From Sphingomonas phyllosphaerae (GTDB taxonomy: Bacteria > Pseudomonadota > Alphaproteobacteria > Sphingomonadales > Sphingomonadaceae), in the NCBI RefSeq assembly GCF_029623345.1, contig NZ_JAPYKH010000003.1, positions 238,584 through 302,583 on the forward strand: 64,000 nucleotides of DNA, written 5' to 3'. Shown piece by piece: positions 31,078 to 39,693 of the stretch. The position numbers were made by a program, and so were the translations under genes. The notes under the pieces were generated by a model. That model ran no database searches, was not told the origin of the DNA, and saw nothing but the letters and a program-made list of their open reading frames with translations. Positions within the stretch are counted from its first letter, which is position 1. Each line of letters starts with the position of its first letter.

Positions 31078-32913
31078 ATGAATCAGGTACGCATCGCGCC
31101 CAGGCTCATCCTGTCGTACGCGGTGATCTTTGTCGTCATGCTGGGGATCAACCTGCTCGCGCTCGCCAACGTGAGCCGCATCGAGGCGGTCGCGGAAGAT
31201 ATCGGCGTTCACCGCCGCCTCAATTACGAGTCGGCCTCGGCGATAGCGCTGGCAGCCACGCAATATCGGCTCGGCGAGGCGACAATGGCAGGCGCGCGCG
31301 ACGGTGCCGAGGCGGCCGCAGCGGAGCAGGACCTCGCCGAACGCGCGCGCTCGGTGGAAACCCGGATCGCGGAGCTCGACGGTCGGCTGCGCTCACCGGT
31401 GACGCAGGGCTTGTTGCACGAATTCGCACATGACTGGGCGACCTATCGCTCGTTCGGATCGAGCCAGTATCGCCGTGCCGGGGCGGCGGCGCTCGCGGCC
31501 TTCCGCGCGCGCGCGCCGGCCTTCTCCGACGTCGCGCGCGATGCCACTCGCTTGCTGGTGCAGCAGTCGGGCTCGCTGGATAACGGCGTCGCCACCGCGC
31601 GCTCGCTCGTCGGCGAGGCGCGAGCGATCACGTTCGTGGCGATGGGTCTGACCGCGCTGCTCGTGATCGCGCTGCTGATGATGCTGATCCGCGGCATCGC
31701 GCGGCCGCTCGATGCAGTGACCAACGGGTTGCTGCGGCTCGCCGACGGCGACCTGGGCGTCGAGATCGCCGGTGCGGGGCGCGGCGATGAGGTCGGCGAC
31801 CTCGCCGCCGCCGCAATCAGGCTGCGCGACCGGTTGCTCGCCGCCGAGCAGGAGAAGGCGCGGCAGACTGCGCTGATCGTCACCAGCGTGGGCGCGGGGC
31901 TCGACTCGCTCGCCCGCGGTGATCTGACGACCCGCGTCGACACCGAACTGGAGGGAGCATTCGGCAAGCTGCGCACCGACTTCAACGATGCGATCGAAGC
32001 GCTGGCAGCCGTACTCGCGTCGGTGCAGGCGAGTGCCGCCGGGATCAGCGAGGGAGCCGACGAAATTCTTCAGGCGAGCGACGATCTGTCGCTCCGTACC
32101 GAGAAACATGCCGCCGGCTTGGAGCAGACCTCGGCGGCGATGCAGCAGATCACCGAGACGGTGCGGCAGACCGCGGAGGGCGTGTCGCGCGTCAACGGCG
32201 TGGTGGTGGAGACCCGCAGCGACGCCGAGCGCTCGGGCGAGGTGGTGCGCCGCGCGGTCGCGGCGATGAGCGGGATCGAGCGCGCCTCGCACGAGATCGG
32301 CGATATCATCAGCGTGATCGACGGGATCGCCTTCCAGACCAACCTGCTCGCCCTCAACGCGGGGGTAGAGGCGGCGCGCGCGGGCGACGCCGGGCGCGGC
32401 TTCGCAGTGGTGGCGCAGGAGGTGCGCGCGCTGGCGCAGCGCTCCGCCGACGCCGCGCGCGACGTGAAGAAGCGCATCGGCGCCTCGACCGAGCAGGTCG
32501 GCGCGGGCGCCAAGTTGGTGGTCGAGGCGGGTAACGCATTGACCCGGATCATCGCGCGGGTCGGCGAGATCGGCGCGCTGGTGGCGCAGATCGCAGAGGC
32601 CGCCGACCAGCAGTCGACCGGACTGGTGCAGGTGAGCAAGGCCATCGCCGAGATGGATGGCGTCACCCAGCAGAACGCAGCCATGGTGGAGCAGACGACG
32701 GCCGCGGCGCGCGCGCTCGCCGGCGAGGCGGACGCGCTCGCGCAGGAGGTCGCGTGTTTCCTGCTCGACCGCCCCACGCCGACCCGAGCCGGCGCGCCGC
32801 GCCATCGTCAGATCGAAGCCCCCGCGCGTCGCTTGCCCAAGCCCGCGCCGCGGCTCGGCCACGCCCCGCGCGGGCGAGGGGGCGAGGATGGCGGCAACCG
32901 ACGCGCCGAGTGA
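31078..32913 (+). CDS. Methyl-accepting chemotaxis protein
   Basis: 611 residues. TM1 at about 9-30, a roughly 150-residue periplasmic helical ligand domain of four-helix-bundle type, and TM2 at about 183-205. Two HAMP-like segments follow (RPLDAVTNGLLRLADGDLGV; LARGDLTTRVDTELEG), then a cytoplasmic coiled coil with the CheA/CheW-binding tip FQTNLLALNAGVEAARAGDA at about 417-436. The tip has NAGVEAARAGDAGRG, the variant common in alphaproteobacteria. A basic Arg/Pro-rich tail of about 45 residues ends the protein. No che genes are nearby. Ligand unknown. Confidence 0.93.
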   Translation: MNQVRIAPRLILSYAVIFVVMLGINLLALANVSRIEAVAEDIGVHRRLNYESASAIALAATQYRLGEATMAGARDGAEAAAAEQDLAERARSVETRIAELDGRLRSPVTQGLLHEFAHDWATYRSFGSSQYRRAGAAALAAFRARAPAFSDVARDATRLLVQQSGSLDNGVATARSLVGEARAITFVAMGLTALLVIALLMMLIRGIARPLDAVTNGLLRLADGDLGVEIAGAGRGDEVGDLAAAAIRLRDRLLAAEQEKARQTALIVTSVGAGLDSLARGDLTTRVDTELEGAFGKLRTDFNDAIEALAAVLASVQASAAGISEGADEILQASDDLSLRTEKHAAGLEQTSAAMQQITETVRQTAEGVSRVNGVVVETRSDAERSGEVVRRAVAAMSGIERASHEIGDIISVIDGIAFQTNLLALNAGVEAARAGDAGRGFAVVAQEVRALAQRSADAARDVKKRIGASTEQVGAGAKLVVEAGNALTRIIARVGEIGALVAQIAEAADQQSTGLVQVSKAIAEMDGVTQQNAAMVEQTTAAARALAGEADALAQEVACFLLDRPTPTRAGAPRHRQIEAPARRLPKPAPRLGHAPRGRGGEDGGNRRAE

Positions 32914-32927
32914 ACCTATAAGGGAAA

Positions 32928-32955
32928 GGCGCCCGGACCTGTCGGCCCGGACGCC
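32928..32955 (-). terminator. Probable hsp20 terminator (minus strand)
   Basis: On the minus strand GGCGTCCGG pairs with CCGGGCGCC (one GT pair) around a 10-base loop and is followed by TTTCCCTTATAGG. It lies 58 bases beyond the hsp20 stop, in the gap to the convergent chemoreceptor gene. Confidence 0.6.
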
Positions 32956-33013
32956 CCCACCGGCGCCTCGAAAGGGAGCAAAGAGACGCCGATCCCGCTC
33001 GCGCGGCTGACGC

Positions 33014-33481
33014 TTACGCGGCGCGCGCCGCGTCGATGGCTTTGTCCTCCACCGCAGCGAGCTGAGGGCCACTCTTGATCGCGATCGACTTCGGCTTCAT
33101 CGCCTCAGGCACCTCGCGAACCAGATCGATCACCAGCAGCCCGTCGTTCAGCCGCGCGTCCTCCACGAACACGAAGTCGGCCAGCTCGAACCGCCGCTCG
33201 AAGCTGCGGTTGGCGATGCCGAGGTGGAGGAACTGCGCATTCTCCGCCCGATCGTCCTTCTTGCCGGCCACCTGCAGCAGATTTTGCTGCGCGGTGATCT
33301 CGATCTCGTCGCGGCTGAAGCCGGCGACGGCCAGCGTGATGCGGTAGCGGTCGTCGGCGACACGCTCCAGGTTGAACGGCGGATAATTCTCGGATGCGCC
33401 GCGCGCGTTCGCCTCGATCATGTCGAACAGACGATCGAAGCCGATGGTCGAGCGGCGGTAGGGAGTCAGGTCGAAACGCAT
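33014..33481 (-). CDS. Small heat-shock protein, Hsp20/alpha-crystallin family
   Basis: 155 residues from ATG 33481, with GGAGGA seven bases upstream. Oligomeric holdase that keeps unfolding proteins soluble. The N-terminus MRFDLTPYRRSTIGFDRLFD matches the IbpA-type class. The alpha-crystallin domain contains YRITLAVAGFSRDEIEI, HLGIANRSFERRFELAD and a final LVIDLVREVPE; the last 25 residues lack a clear I-x-I motif. Expression is probably heat-controlled twice, by a sigma-32-like promoter and by a hairpin over the ribosome-binding site (both listed). Divergent from the second TBDR. Confidence 0.95.
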   Translation of the reverse strand: MRFDLTPYRRSTIGFDRLFDMIEANARGASENYPPFNLERVADDRYRITLAVAGFSRDEIEITAQQNLLQVAGKKDDRAENAQFLHLGIANRSFERRFELADFVFVEDARLNDGLLVIDLVREVPEAMKPKSIAIKSGPQLAAVEDKAIDAARAA

Positions 33482-33482
33482 G

Positions 33483-33509
33483 TTCAAATCCTCCGATGAG
33501 CTATTTGAA
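33483..33509 (-). promoter_or_regulatory. Candidate RNA thermometer masking the hsp20 ribosome-binding site
   Basis: In the hsp20 leader, UUCAAAU pairs perfectly with AUUUGAA (7 bp, AU-rich) next to the AUG. Inside the loop, CUC can pair with GAG of the Shine-Dalgarno GGAGG, with apex AUCG. The ribosome-binding site is thus closed by a weak stem, as in simple Hsp20 thermometers. UUGCU just upstream recalls the U(U/C)GCU motif of ROSE elements, but the full ROSE fold was not established. Confidence 0.55.
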
Positions 33510-33576
33510 GCAAGGCGCCCGGTCATCCGCGGCGCCTCTGTTCGTGTGGCCCGGCCAGCGGCGCCGCACGCTAGCT

Positions 33577-33604
33577 ACATGGGAGTAGCGCGAAGCGTTT
33601 CAAG
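33577..33604 (-). promoter_or_regulatory. Sigma-32 (RpoH) type promoter of hsp20
   Basis: On the minus strand CTTGAAA (33604-33598), 14 bases, then CCCATGT (33583-33577). This is the RpoH consensus CTTGAAA-N13/14-CCCATNT, with a leader of about 90 bases to the hsp20 start. Confidence 0.85.
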
Positions 33605-33686
33605 TCCCCCTGATACTCCTACTTCGTTGATGGACTATGCGGGATCGGCGATGCAGGATGATGTCGAGGTAAACAGGGGGAAATCG

Positions 33687-36146
33687 ATGTCGCTCACGCT
33701 CGCGCTTCTACTGGCGCAGGCCGCCGTTCCGTCCGCCGCGGCTGATCAGGCGACGGGTGCGCCCGCCGATCCAGCACCGTCGCAGGATGATGCGGTGGTG
33801 CGTGGCACGGTCGACGGCAGCGGCAACACCGAGCGGGGTCGGCTCGGCCCGGCGCAGCAGGGCGGGGGCGACATCGTCGTCACCGCGCGGCGCCGCGCCG
33901 AGAGCGTGCAGCGCGTGCCGCTCGCGGTCTCGGTGATCGGCGGGACCGCGCTGGCGGAGACCGGCGCGTACAATGTCAGCCGGCTCACGCAGATCCAGCC
34001 GACGTTGCAATTCTACTCGACCAACCCGCGCAACTCGGCGGCCAACATCCGCGGCCTGGGTGCGCCGTTCGGCCTCACCAACGACGGGATCGAGCAGGGC
34101 GTCGGCATCTATGTCGACCAGGTCTATTACTCCCGCATCGCCTCGGCGACCTTCGACTTTACCGACACCGAGCGGATCGAGATCCTGCGCGGCCCGCAGG
34201 GCACGCTCTACGGCAAGAACACCACCGCGGGCGCGATCAACATCACGACGCGGCGGCCGAGCTTCACGCCCGAAGCGCGCATCGAGCTGACCGCGGGCAA
34301 TCTCGAGTTCCTCCAGGCCAAGGCCTCGGCCTCCGGCCCGCTGATCGACGACACGCTGGCGATCCGCCTGTCCGCCTCGGTGACGTCGCGGCGCGGCACG
34401 ATCTACAACACGCACACCGGCGCCTATGTCAACGCGCAGGACAATCGCAGCCTGCGCGGGCAATTGTTCTGGCAGGCCGCGTCGAACCTCGATCTCACGC
34501 TCGCCGGCGACTATAATCACCAGAACCCGGACTGTTGCGCGCAGATCTTTGCGCGTGTCGGCCGCACGCAGCGACCGCTGGCGCGGCAATATGAGGCGCT
34601 CGCCGCCGCCTTCGGCTACGCGCCGCCGTCGCGCAACGCCTTCGATCGGCTGACCGACCTCGACACACCCTTGCGCGCGCGGCAGGAGTTGGGCGGCGTG
34701 TCGCTGGTGGCCAATTGGGACGTCGGCGCGGCGACGCTCACCTCTGTTTCCGCGTGGCGCTTCTGGGACTGGGACCCGTCGAACGACCGCGACTTCATCG
34801 GCCTGCCGATCACCACCGTCTCGGCCAACCCGTCGCAGCAGAAGCAGGTGAGCCAGGAGCTGCGCGTCGCGTCGAACGGGCAGCACCGCGTCGACTATGT
34901 CGCCGGCCTGTTCTACTTCCGTCAGACGATCGACACGCAGGGGCTTCAGGTGCAGGGCCCGGCCGCAAGCCGGTGGCTGCTCAACCCGGGTGATCCGCCG
35001 TTCGGCGCCAACGGCTGCGCGCGCCCGAGCAGCGCGGCGTGCAACCCGGCGATCCTCGACGGGCTGACCGCGCGCAACACGATCGGCTTTAGCAACACGT
35101 CCGCCGCGGCGTTCGGGAAGCTGACCTGGCACGTGGGCGAGACCTTCTCGATCGCGCCCGGCCTCCGCGTCAATAATGACAAGAAGCGCGGCTCCTATGT
35201 CTCGGTCGTGACGACGGGCAGCGGCTCGACCACGCTGACCAGCGACCAGCGCGGCGTTCTCGCGCCGCAGAGCTACGCGCCCGACTTCGACAACTGGAAC
35301 GTCTCGGGTGACATCACCGCGGCCTGGGACATCGCCGCCGACGTGCACGGCTATGCCACTTACGCACGCAGCTACAAGTCGGGCGGGATCAACCTCTCGG
35401 GTCTCCCGCTCGATGCGAGCAACAACCCGATCCTGAGCGCGGAGACGGTGAAGCCCGAGAAGGTCAACCATTATGAGCTGGGACTCAAGACCCAGTTCCT
35501 CGACCGCCGCGCGACAGTGAACCTGGCGGCCTTCTGGACCGATATCTCGGACTATCAGGCGACCGTCACCAACGGCCAGCTGGGCGTGCTGCGCGGCTAT
35601 CTCGCCAATGCGGGCAAGGTGCGGACCCGTGGCGTCGAGCTCGACTCGGCGTTCCGCCCGACAACCCGGCTCAACGTCTACGCCAACGCGGCTTATACCG
35701 ACGCCAAATACGTCGACTTCACCGATGCGCCGTGCCCGCCCGAGCTGTCGGGTGGCACGAACAGCCCGGCCAATTGCGACATCTCGGGCCAGCGCCTGCC
35801 CGGCATCTCGAAATGGGCCTTCTCCTACGGTGCCGAATATGCGGTGCCGGTGACGCTGGGCGGCGAAGGCGGCAACGTCTATCTCGGCTATGACGGCAGC
35901 TACCGCTCCGACTTCTCGAGCAACCCGTCGGAGTCGATCTACACCAACATCGCGGGCTACTCGATCTCGAACGTGCGGCTGGGCTATCGCAGTGCTCGCG
36001 GGCTCAACGCTTTCCTGTGGCTGCGCAACGCCTTCGACCAGGATTACTACGAGCTGCTGGCGACCCAGTCGGGCAACACCGGGCTGGTAGTCGGCCAACC
36101 GGGTGACCCGCGCACTTATGGTGTGACCGTATCGGCGAATTTCTGA
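33687..36146 (+). CDS. TonB-dependent receptor (FecA/CirA-like, ligand unknown)
   Basis: 819 residues from ATG 33687, preceded by AGGGGGAA; signal peptide MSLTLALLLAQAAVPSAAA. A TonB-box-like DIVVTARRRAESVQRVPLAVS begins at about residue 60, then a plug with RIEILRGPQGTLYGKNTTAG and a barrel ending YGVTVSANF. The class (plug start DIVVTARRR, tip GKNTTAGAIN) is the large sphingomonad group of receptors for siderophores, sugars or aromatics. The genes around it give no substrate clue. An upstream in-frame ATG at 33630 would place 19 non-signal residues first and is less likely. Confidence 0.9.
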   Translation: MSLTLALLLAQAAVPSAAADQATGAPADPAPSQDDAVVRGTVDGSGNTERGRLGPAQQGGGDIVVTARRRAESVQRVPLAVSVIGGTALAETGAYNVSRLTQIQPTLQFYSTNPRNSAANIRGLGAPFGLTNDGIEQGVGIYVDQVYYSRIASATFDFTDTERIEILRGPQGTLYGKNTTAGAINITTRRPSFTPEARIELTAGNLEFLQAKASASGPLIDDTLAIRLSASVTSRRGTIYNTHTGAYVNAQDNRSLRGQLFWQAASNLDLTLAGDYNHQNPDCCAQIFARVGRTQRPLARQYEALAAAFGYAPPSRNAFDRLTDLDTPLRARQELGGVSLVANWDVGAATLTSVSAWRFWDWDPSNDRDFIGLPITTVSANPSQQKQVSQELRVASNGQHRVDYVAGLFYFRQTIDTQGLQVQGPAASRWLLNPGDPPFGANGCARPSSAACNPAILDGLTARNTIGFSNTSAAAFGKLTWHVGETFSIAPGLRVNNDKKRGSYVSVVTTGSGSTTLTSDQRGVLAPQSYAPDFDNWNVSGDITAAWDIAADVHGYATYARSYKSGGINLSGLPLDASNNPILSAETVKPEKVNHYELGLKTQFLDRRATVNLAAFWTDISDYQATVTNGQLGVLRGYLANAGKVRTRGVELDSAFRPTTRLNVYANAAYTDAKYVDFTDAPCPPELSGGTNSPANCDISGQRLPGISKWAFSYGAEYAVPVTLGGEGGNVYLGYDGSYRSDFSSNPSESIYTNIAGYSISNVRLGYRSARGLNAFLWLRNAFDQDYYELLATQSGNTGLVVGQPGDPRTYGVTVSANF

Positions 36147-36154
36147 TCCCGGAT

Positions 36155-36180
36155 CATGCTCCCGCTTGCGCGGGAGCATG
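36155..36180. repeat. Perfect 11-bp hairpin after the second TBDR
   Basis: CATGCTCCCGC (36155-36165) and GCGGGAGCATG (36170-36180) with loop TTGC, eight bases after the TBDR stop. No T-run follows. The core GCTCCCGC/GCGGGAGC resembles the hairpins at 25466 and 25520, so it may be a single REP-like arm that also serves as mRNA 3' end. Confidence 0.6.
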
Positions 36181-36202
36181 GCGGCACCACATTGCTGCCA
36201 CA

Positions 36203-36350
36203 AAGCAAACGCCCGGGCCGCTCATCGCGACCCGGGCGCCTGCGTGACGATCGCTCGTCAGCCCCCTATCCCGCCATCTGCCCGCACGCTTCGGTGTGAA
36301 GCGGAGCTCGACGGCATTCCCCGAACCACGGCCGTTGCCTGTGTGCCAGT
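36203..36350 (-). ncRNA. Candidate structured small RNA (minus strand)
   Basis: Read on the minus strand: TCGACA (36386-36381), 17 bases, CATACC (36363-36358) as a possible promoter. Then come an ACGGC/GCCGT stem, the perfect hairpin CGCTTC-ACACC-GAAGCG (36303-36287), the perfect hairpin TGACGA-GCGA-TCGTCA (36260-36245), and a terminator with arms CCCGGG (36236-36231) and CCCGGGC (36217-36211) followed by GTTTGCTTTG. The expected transcript is about 148 nt. It matches no RNA family I recognise. The T-rich side lies only on the minus strand, where no protein gene ends. Confidence 0.4.
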
Positions 36351-36484
36351 GAGGAAAGGTATGCTGGTGCGGCGTTCGGCTGTCGACCGAAATGAACGCC
36401 GGCAAAACCGATTGCGGCAGCTCTGTGTCGAATCCGCCACACGCCCCGTTGCGCCGCCGCGCGCGTCATCCTAGAGGCGGCGGC

Positions 36485-37735
36485 ATGTTGCTGTCGCGCT
36501 ACGAGAGCATGATCGCGCGGCGGTATCTGCTGCCCGGTCGCGGTGAGCGGTTCATCGTCCTGGTCGCGGGCTTCTCGCTCGGCGCGGTGATGCTTGGCGT
36601 CGCCGCTCTGGTCATCGTCATGAGCGTCATGAACGGCTTTCGCGCCGAGCTGTTCGACAAGATCGTCGGGCTTAACGGCCATGCCGTGATCCAGGGCTAT
36701 AACGGCCGTCTGCCCGACTGGCGCCGCGCGCTCGCCGAGGCGAAGGCGACCCCCGGCGTCACCGGCGCGATCCCGATGATCGAGCAGCCGCTGTTCGTCA
36801 CCTACAACGGCCGCGCCGAGGGGATCATCCTGCGCGGCATGCGGCCGGAGGACATCCGCAGCAACCCGACGATCAACTCCAAGGTGATCGTCGGCCGCCT
36901 CGCGAGCGTGACGCCGGGCAGCGACAATGTCGCGATCGGCGCGCGGCTGGCGGAGCAGCTCGGCGCGACGATCGGGTCCGAGATCACGCTGATCAACCCG
37001 CTCGGCCCCTCGACCCCGTTCGGCACAATGCCGCGCTACGTCAATTATACCGTCGGCGCGATCTTCGAAGTCGGCGTGTACGACTATGACAAGGCCTATG
37101 TCGTGATGCCGCTCGCCGACGCGCAGACGCTGCTGCTGAGCGGCGACAGCGTCGGCATCATCGAGCTGCAGACCAGCGATGCGGATCGCGTCGGCGAGAT
37201 CCTCGCGCCGCTCACGCGCAAGGTGCAGGGCTATGCCGCGGTGGCCGACTGGCGCCGGCTCAACGCCGAGCTGTTCGACGCGCTGGCGGTCGAGCGGGTC
37301 GCGATGTTCACCGTGTTGTGCATCATCATCCTGGTCGCCGCCTTCAACATCGCCTCGTCGCTGATCATGCTGGTGCGCTCCAAGACGCGCGACATCGCGA
37401 TCCTGCGCACCATGGGCGCGAGCCGCGGCGCGATGCTGCGCATCTTCATCACGGTGGGGACGACGATCGGGGTGCTCGGCACCGTCGCGGGGCTGCTGCT
37501 CGGCTTCGGCTTCCTGTTCATCCGCCAGTCGGTGGTGAACGCGGTGCAGGCGATCACCGGGCAGAATCTATGGGACCCGTCGATCCGCTATCTCACGGAG
37601 CTGCCGTCCAAGCCCAACCCGGTCGAGATTGTCGCGATCGTGCTGATCACGCTGCTGATGACCTTCCTGGCCACGGTTTATCCCGCGCTAAAGGCGGCGG
37701 GCACCGACCCGGTCGAGGTGCTGCGCTATGAGTGA
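36485..37735 (+). CDS. Lipoprotein-releasing ABC transporter permease LolC/LolE
   Basis: 416 residues from ATG 36485. Inner-membrane subunit that extracts outer-membrane lipoproteins and hands them to LolA. One N-terminal TM (about 20-43), a large periplasmic domain, then three C-terminal TMs ([58 protein letters not shown]) of the FtsX/MacB fold. [17 protein letters not shown] is the ATPase-coupling loop. Only one permease gene is present, as in many alphaproteobacteria where a LolF-like homodimer is expected. lolD overlaps by 8 bases. Confidence 0.93.
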   Translation: MLLSRYESMIARRYLLPGRGERFIVLVAGFSLGAVMLGVAALVIVMSVMNGFRAELFDKIVGLNGHAVIQGYNGRLPDWRRALAEAKATPGVTGAIPMIEQPLFVTYNGRAEGIILRGMRPEDIRSNPTINSKVIVGRLASVTPGSDNVAIGARLAEQLGATIGSEITLINPLGPSTPFGTMPRYVNYTVGAIFEVGVYDYDKAYVVMPLADAQTLLLSGDSVGIIELQTSDADRVGEILAPLTRKVQGYAAVADWRRLNAELFDALAVERVAMFTVLCIIILVAAFNIASSLIMLVRSKTRDIAILRTMGASRGAMLRIFITVGTTIGVLGTVAGLLLGFGFLFIRQSVVNAVQAITGQNLWDPSIRYLTELPSKPNPVEIVAIVLITLLMTFLATVYPALKAAGTDPVEVLRYE

Positions 37736-38429
37736 GGCGATGCTGCGTCCCGGTCGGAGTGAGGCGGTCCTCCAGACGAGCAATCTGGCGCGCAGCTTTA
37801 CCCAGGGTGGGGCAACCATCCACGTGCTGCGCGGCGTCGACCTCGCCATCGCGCCGGGCGAGATCGTCGCGCTGCTGGGGCCATCGGGCTCGGGCAAGTC
37901 GACTTTGCTCCAGGCGGTGGGGCTGCTCGAAGGCGGGTTCGGGGGCTCGATCCGGATCGGCGGGGTGGAGGCGGCGCAGCTCGACGCCGCGGGGCGGACC
38001 GCGATGCGGCGCGACCGGCTCGGCTTCGTCTACCAGTTCCACCACCTGCTGCCCGACTTCAACGCGATCGAAAACGTGGTGCTTCCGCAGCTGATCCACG
38101 GCGCCGAGCGCGCGCCCGCGGAGGAGCGCGCCGCGGGGCTGCTCACTGCACTCGGCGTTGGGCACCGGCTGACGCATCGCCCGGCGCAACTCTCGGGCGG
38201 CGAGCAGCAGCGCGTCGCGGTGGCGCGCGCGCTCGCCAACCGGCCCGCGCTGGTGCTGGCCGATGAGCCGACCGGCAACCTCGACGAGCATACCGCCGAC
38301 GTCGTGCTCGCCGAGTTCCTGCGGCTGGTGCGCGGCGAAGGCTCGGCGGCGCTGGTGGCGACGCACAACGAGCGGCTCGCCGCCAAGATGGACCGCGTCG
38401 TCCGGCTGCACGAGGGCACGATCGCGTGA
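37728..38429 (+). CDS. lolD: Lipoprotein-releasing ABC transporter ATPase LolD
   Basis: 233 residues. Walker [14 protein letters not shown]-loop [17 protein letters not shown] with the LolD-type FHHLLPDF, signature [15 protein letters not shown], Walker [13 protein letters not shown], and H-loop VATHNERLA. Overlaps the permease gene by 8 bases and the GNAT gene by 4. Confidence 0.95.
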   Translation: MSEAMLRPGRSEAVLQTSNLARSFTQGGATIHVLRGVDLAIAPGEIVALLGPSGSGKSTLLQAVGLLEGGFGGSIRIGGVEAAQLDAAGRTAMRRDRLGFVYQFHHLLPDFNAIENVVLPQLIHGAERAPAEERAAGLLTALGVGHRLTHRPAQLSGGEQQRVAVARALANRPALVLADEPTGNLDEHTADVVLAEFLRLVRGEGSAALVATHNERLAAKMDRVVRLHEGTIA

Positions 38430-39016
38430 GCCGCTGGCGCGAGACGCCGCGGCTGGTGGGCCAGCACGTGGTGCTCCGCCCGCTCACCCTTCATGATGCG
38501 CCCGCGCTGGCCGCCGCGGCGGGTGACGGCGACCTGACCGAGCTTTTCTTCGCCAACGTCTCCGGCCTGACCGACCCCGACGCCTTCGTCGCCGCCGCGC
38601 TGCGCGAGCGTGACTTCGGGCGAGCGCTGCCGTTCGCGGTGGAGACTCCCGACGGACGGGTGGTCGGGCTCACCCGCTTCATGCGGATGAGCGAGGCGCA
38701 TCGCCGTGTCGAGATCGGTGGCACCTTTTACGCTCGCTCGGTACAGCGCACCGGGGTCAACACCGAGGCCAAGCTGCTGCTGCTCGGCCACGCCTTCGAC
38801 GCGCTCGGCTGCCAGGTGGTGCAGATCCGCACTGACTGGTTCAACAAGCGCTCGCAGGCCGCGATCGAGCGGCTCGGCGCCAAGCGCGACGGGGTGCTGC
38901 GCTCGCACCAATTGTTCAACGGGCGGGTGCGCGACCTGGTGGTCTACTCGATCATCGCATCGGAATGGCCGGGCGTGCGGACTAACATCGACTTCCTGCT
39001 GCGGAGGCACGGATGA
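38426..39016 (+). CDS. GNAT acetyltransferase, RimJ/RimL type
   Basis: 196 residues, GTG start overlapping the lolD stop. RimL-like layout: [61 protein letters not shown] (acetyl-CoA pyrophosphate region), then [20 protein letters not shown] and a final [11 protein letters not shown]. The family acetylates protein N-termini or small molecules; the target here is unknown. Overlaps the glutathione peroxidase gene by 4 bases. Confidence 0.88.
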   Translation: MSRWRETPRLVGQHVVLRPLTLHDAPALAAAAGDGDLTELFFANVSGLTDPDAFVAAALRERDFGRALPFAVETPDGRVVGLTRFMRMSEAHRRVEIGGTFYARSVQRTGVNTEAKLLLLGHAFDALGCQVVQIRTDWFNKRSQAAIERLGAKRDGVLRSHQLFNGRVRDLVVYSIIASEWPGVRTNIDFLLRRHG

Positions 39017-39492
39017 GCGCGATCACCGACCTGAGCGTCCGCACCGCCGCGGGCGGCGAGCAGTCGCTGGCGGACTATGCCGGCAAGGTGCTGCTGGTGG
39101 TCAATACGGCGTCCCAGTGCGGGTTCACGCCGCAATATGCCGGGTTGGAGGAGCTCCACCGAGCCCACGCCGAGCGCGGGCTGGCGGTGCTGGGATTCCC
39201 CTGCAACCAGTTCGGTGCGCAGGAGCCCGGCGACGCCGCCGCGATCGCGACCTTCTGCTCGACCAGCTACGACGTGACCTTCCCGATCTTCGCCAAGGTC
39301 GAGGTCAACGGGCCGGGCGCCGACCCGTTGTTCGAGCGGCTCAAGCGCGCCGCGCCGGGGTTGCTGGGATCGCGCGCGATCAAGTGGAACTTCACGAAGT
39401 TTCTGGTCGCCCGCGATGGCGAAACGGTGCGCCGCTATGCGCCGACCACGGCGCCAGAGGCGCTGCGAGCCGATATCGAAGCGCTGCTGTAG
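39013..39492 (+). CDS. Glutathione peroxidase family thiol peroxidase
   Basis: 159 residues, thioredoxin fold. The peroxidatic Cys (not Sec) is in VVNTASQCGFTPQY; Gln in FPCNQFGAQEPG and Trp in IKWNFTKFLV complete the catalytic set. FPCNQFGAQ has the second Cys of thioredoxin-dependent members. It reduces peroxides in the cytoplasm or periplasm; no signal peptide is seen. Last gene of the overlapping lolC/E-lolD-GNAT-gpx string. Confidence 0.94.
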   Translation: MSAITDLSVRTAAGGEQSLADYAGKVLLVVNTASQCGFTPQYAGLEELHRAHAERGLAVLGFPCNQFGAQEPGDAAAIATFCSTSYDVTFPIFAKVEVNGPGADPLFERLKRAAPGLLGSRAIKWNFTKFLVARDGETVRRYAPTTAPEALRADIEALL

Positions 39493-39530
39493 CGGGCAGC
39501 GGTAGTAACACACCGCTTCTCGACGTTGGT

Positions 39531-39622
39531 GTGATCCTGAACTCGTTTCAGGATCCACCGTGCCACGCACTCACCGGCGGCTCTCGCGGGATCGAGGATC
39601 CTGAAACAAGTTCAGGATGACG
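39531..39622. repeat. Palindromic intergenic repeat after glutathione peroxidase gene
   Basis: Left GATCCTGAACTCGTTTCAGG with ATCCAC, right GGATCCTGAAACAAGTTCAG with GATGACG: inverted copies around a 35-base centre. Same layout as the repeat at 20742 but with TCCTGAA in place of TCCCGGA. It lies between convergent genes. Confidence 0.8.
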
Positions 39623-39693
39623 CAGGCGGGGATGACAGAGAGCATCTCCAGCGGCGCCGCCCTCAACGAGAAGAGGGGCCGCGCCACGAGTCC

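Larger units (their letters stand above)
36147..36484. other. 338-base gap between the second TBDR and lolC/E
   Basis: No protein-coding gene is convincing here; short ORFs lack family-like sequence. The left third holds the hairpin at 36155-36180. The middle holds a chain of hairpins ending in a minus-strand terminator (candidate small RNA, 36203-36350). The right part should contain the lolC/E promoter, not identified by eye. Confidence 0.6.

Noticed and set aside
29326..31263. Minus-strand ORF of 645 codons opposite pyrG
   Set aside because: No recognisable protein sequence; pyrG is complete on the plus strand.
33708..36203. Very long minus-strand ORF (831 codons) opposite the second TBDR
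   Set aside because: Arg-rich, no motif; a GC-driven antisense frame of a clear TBDR.
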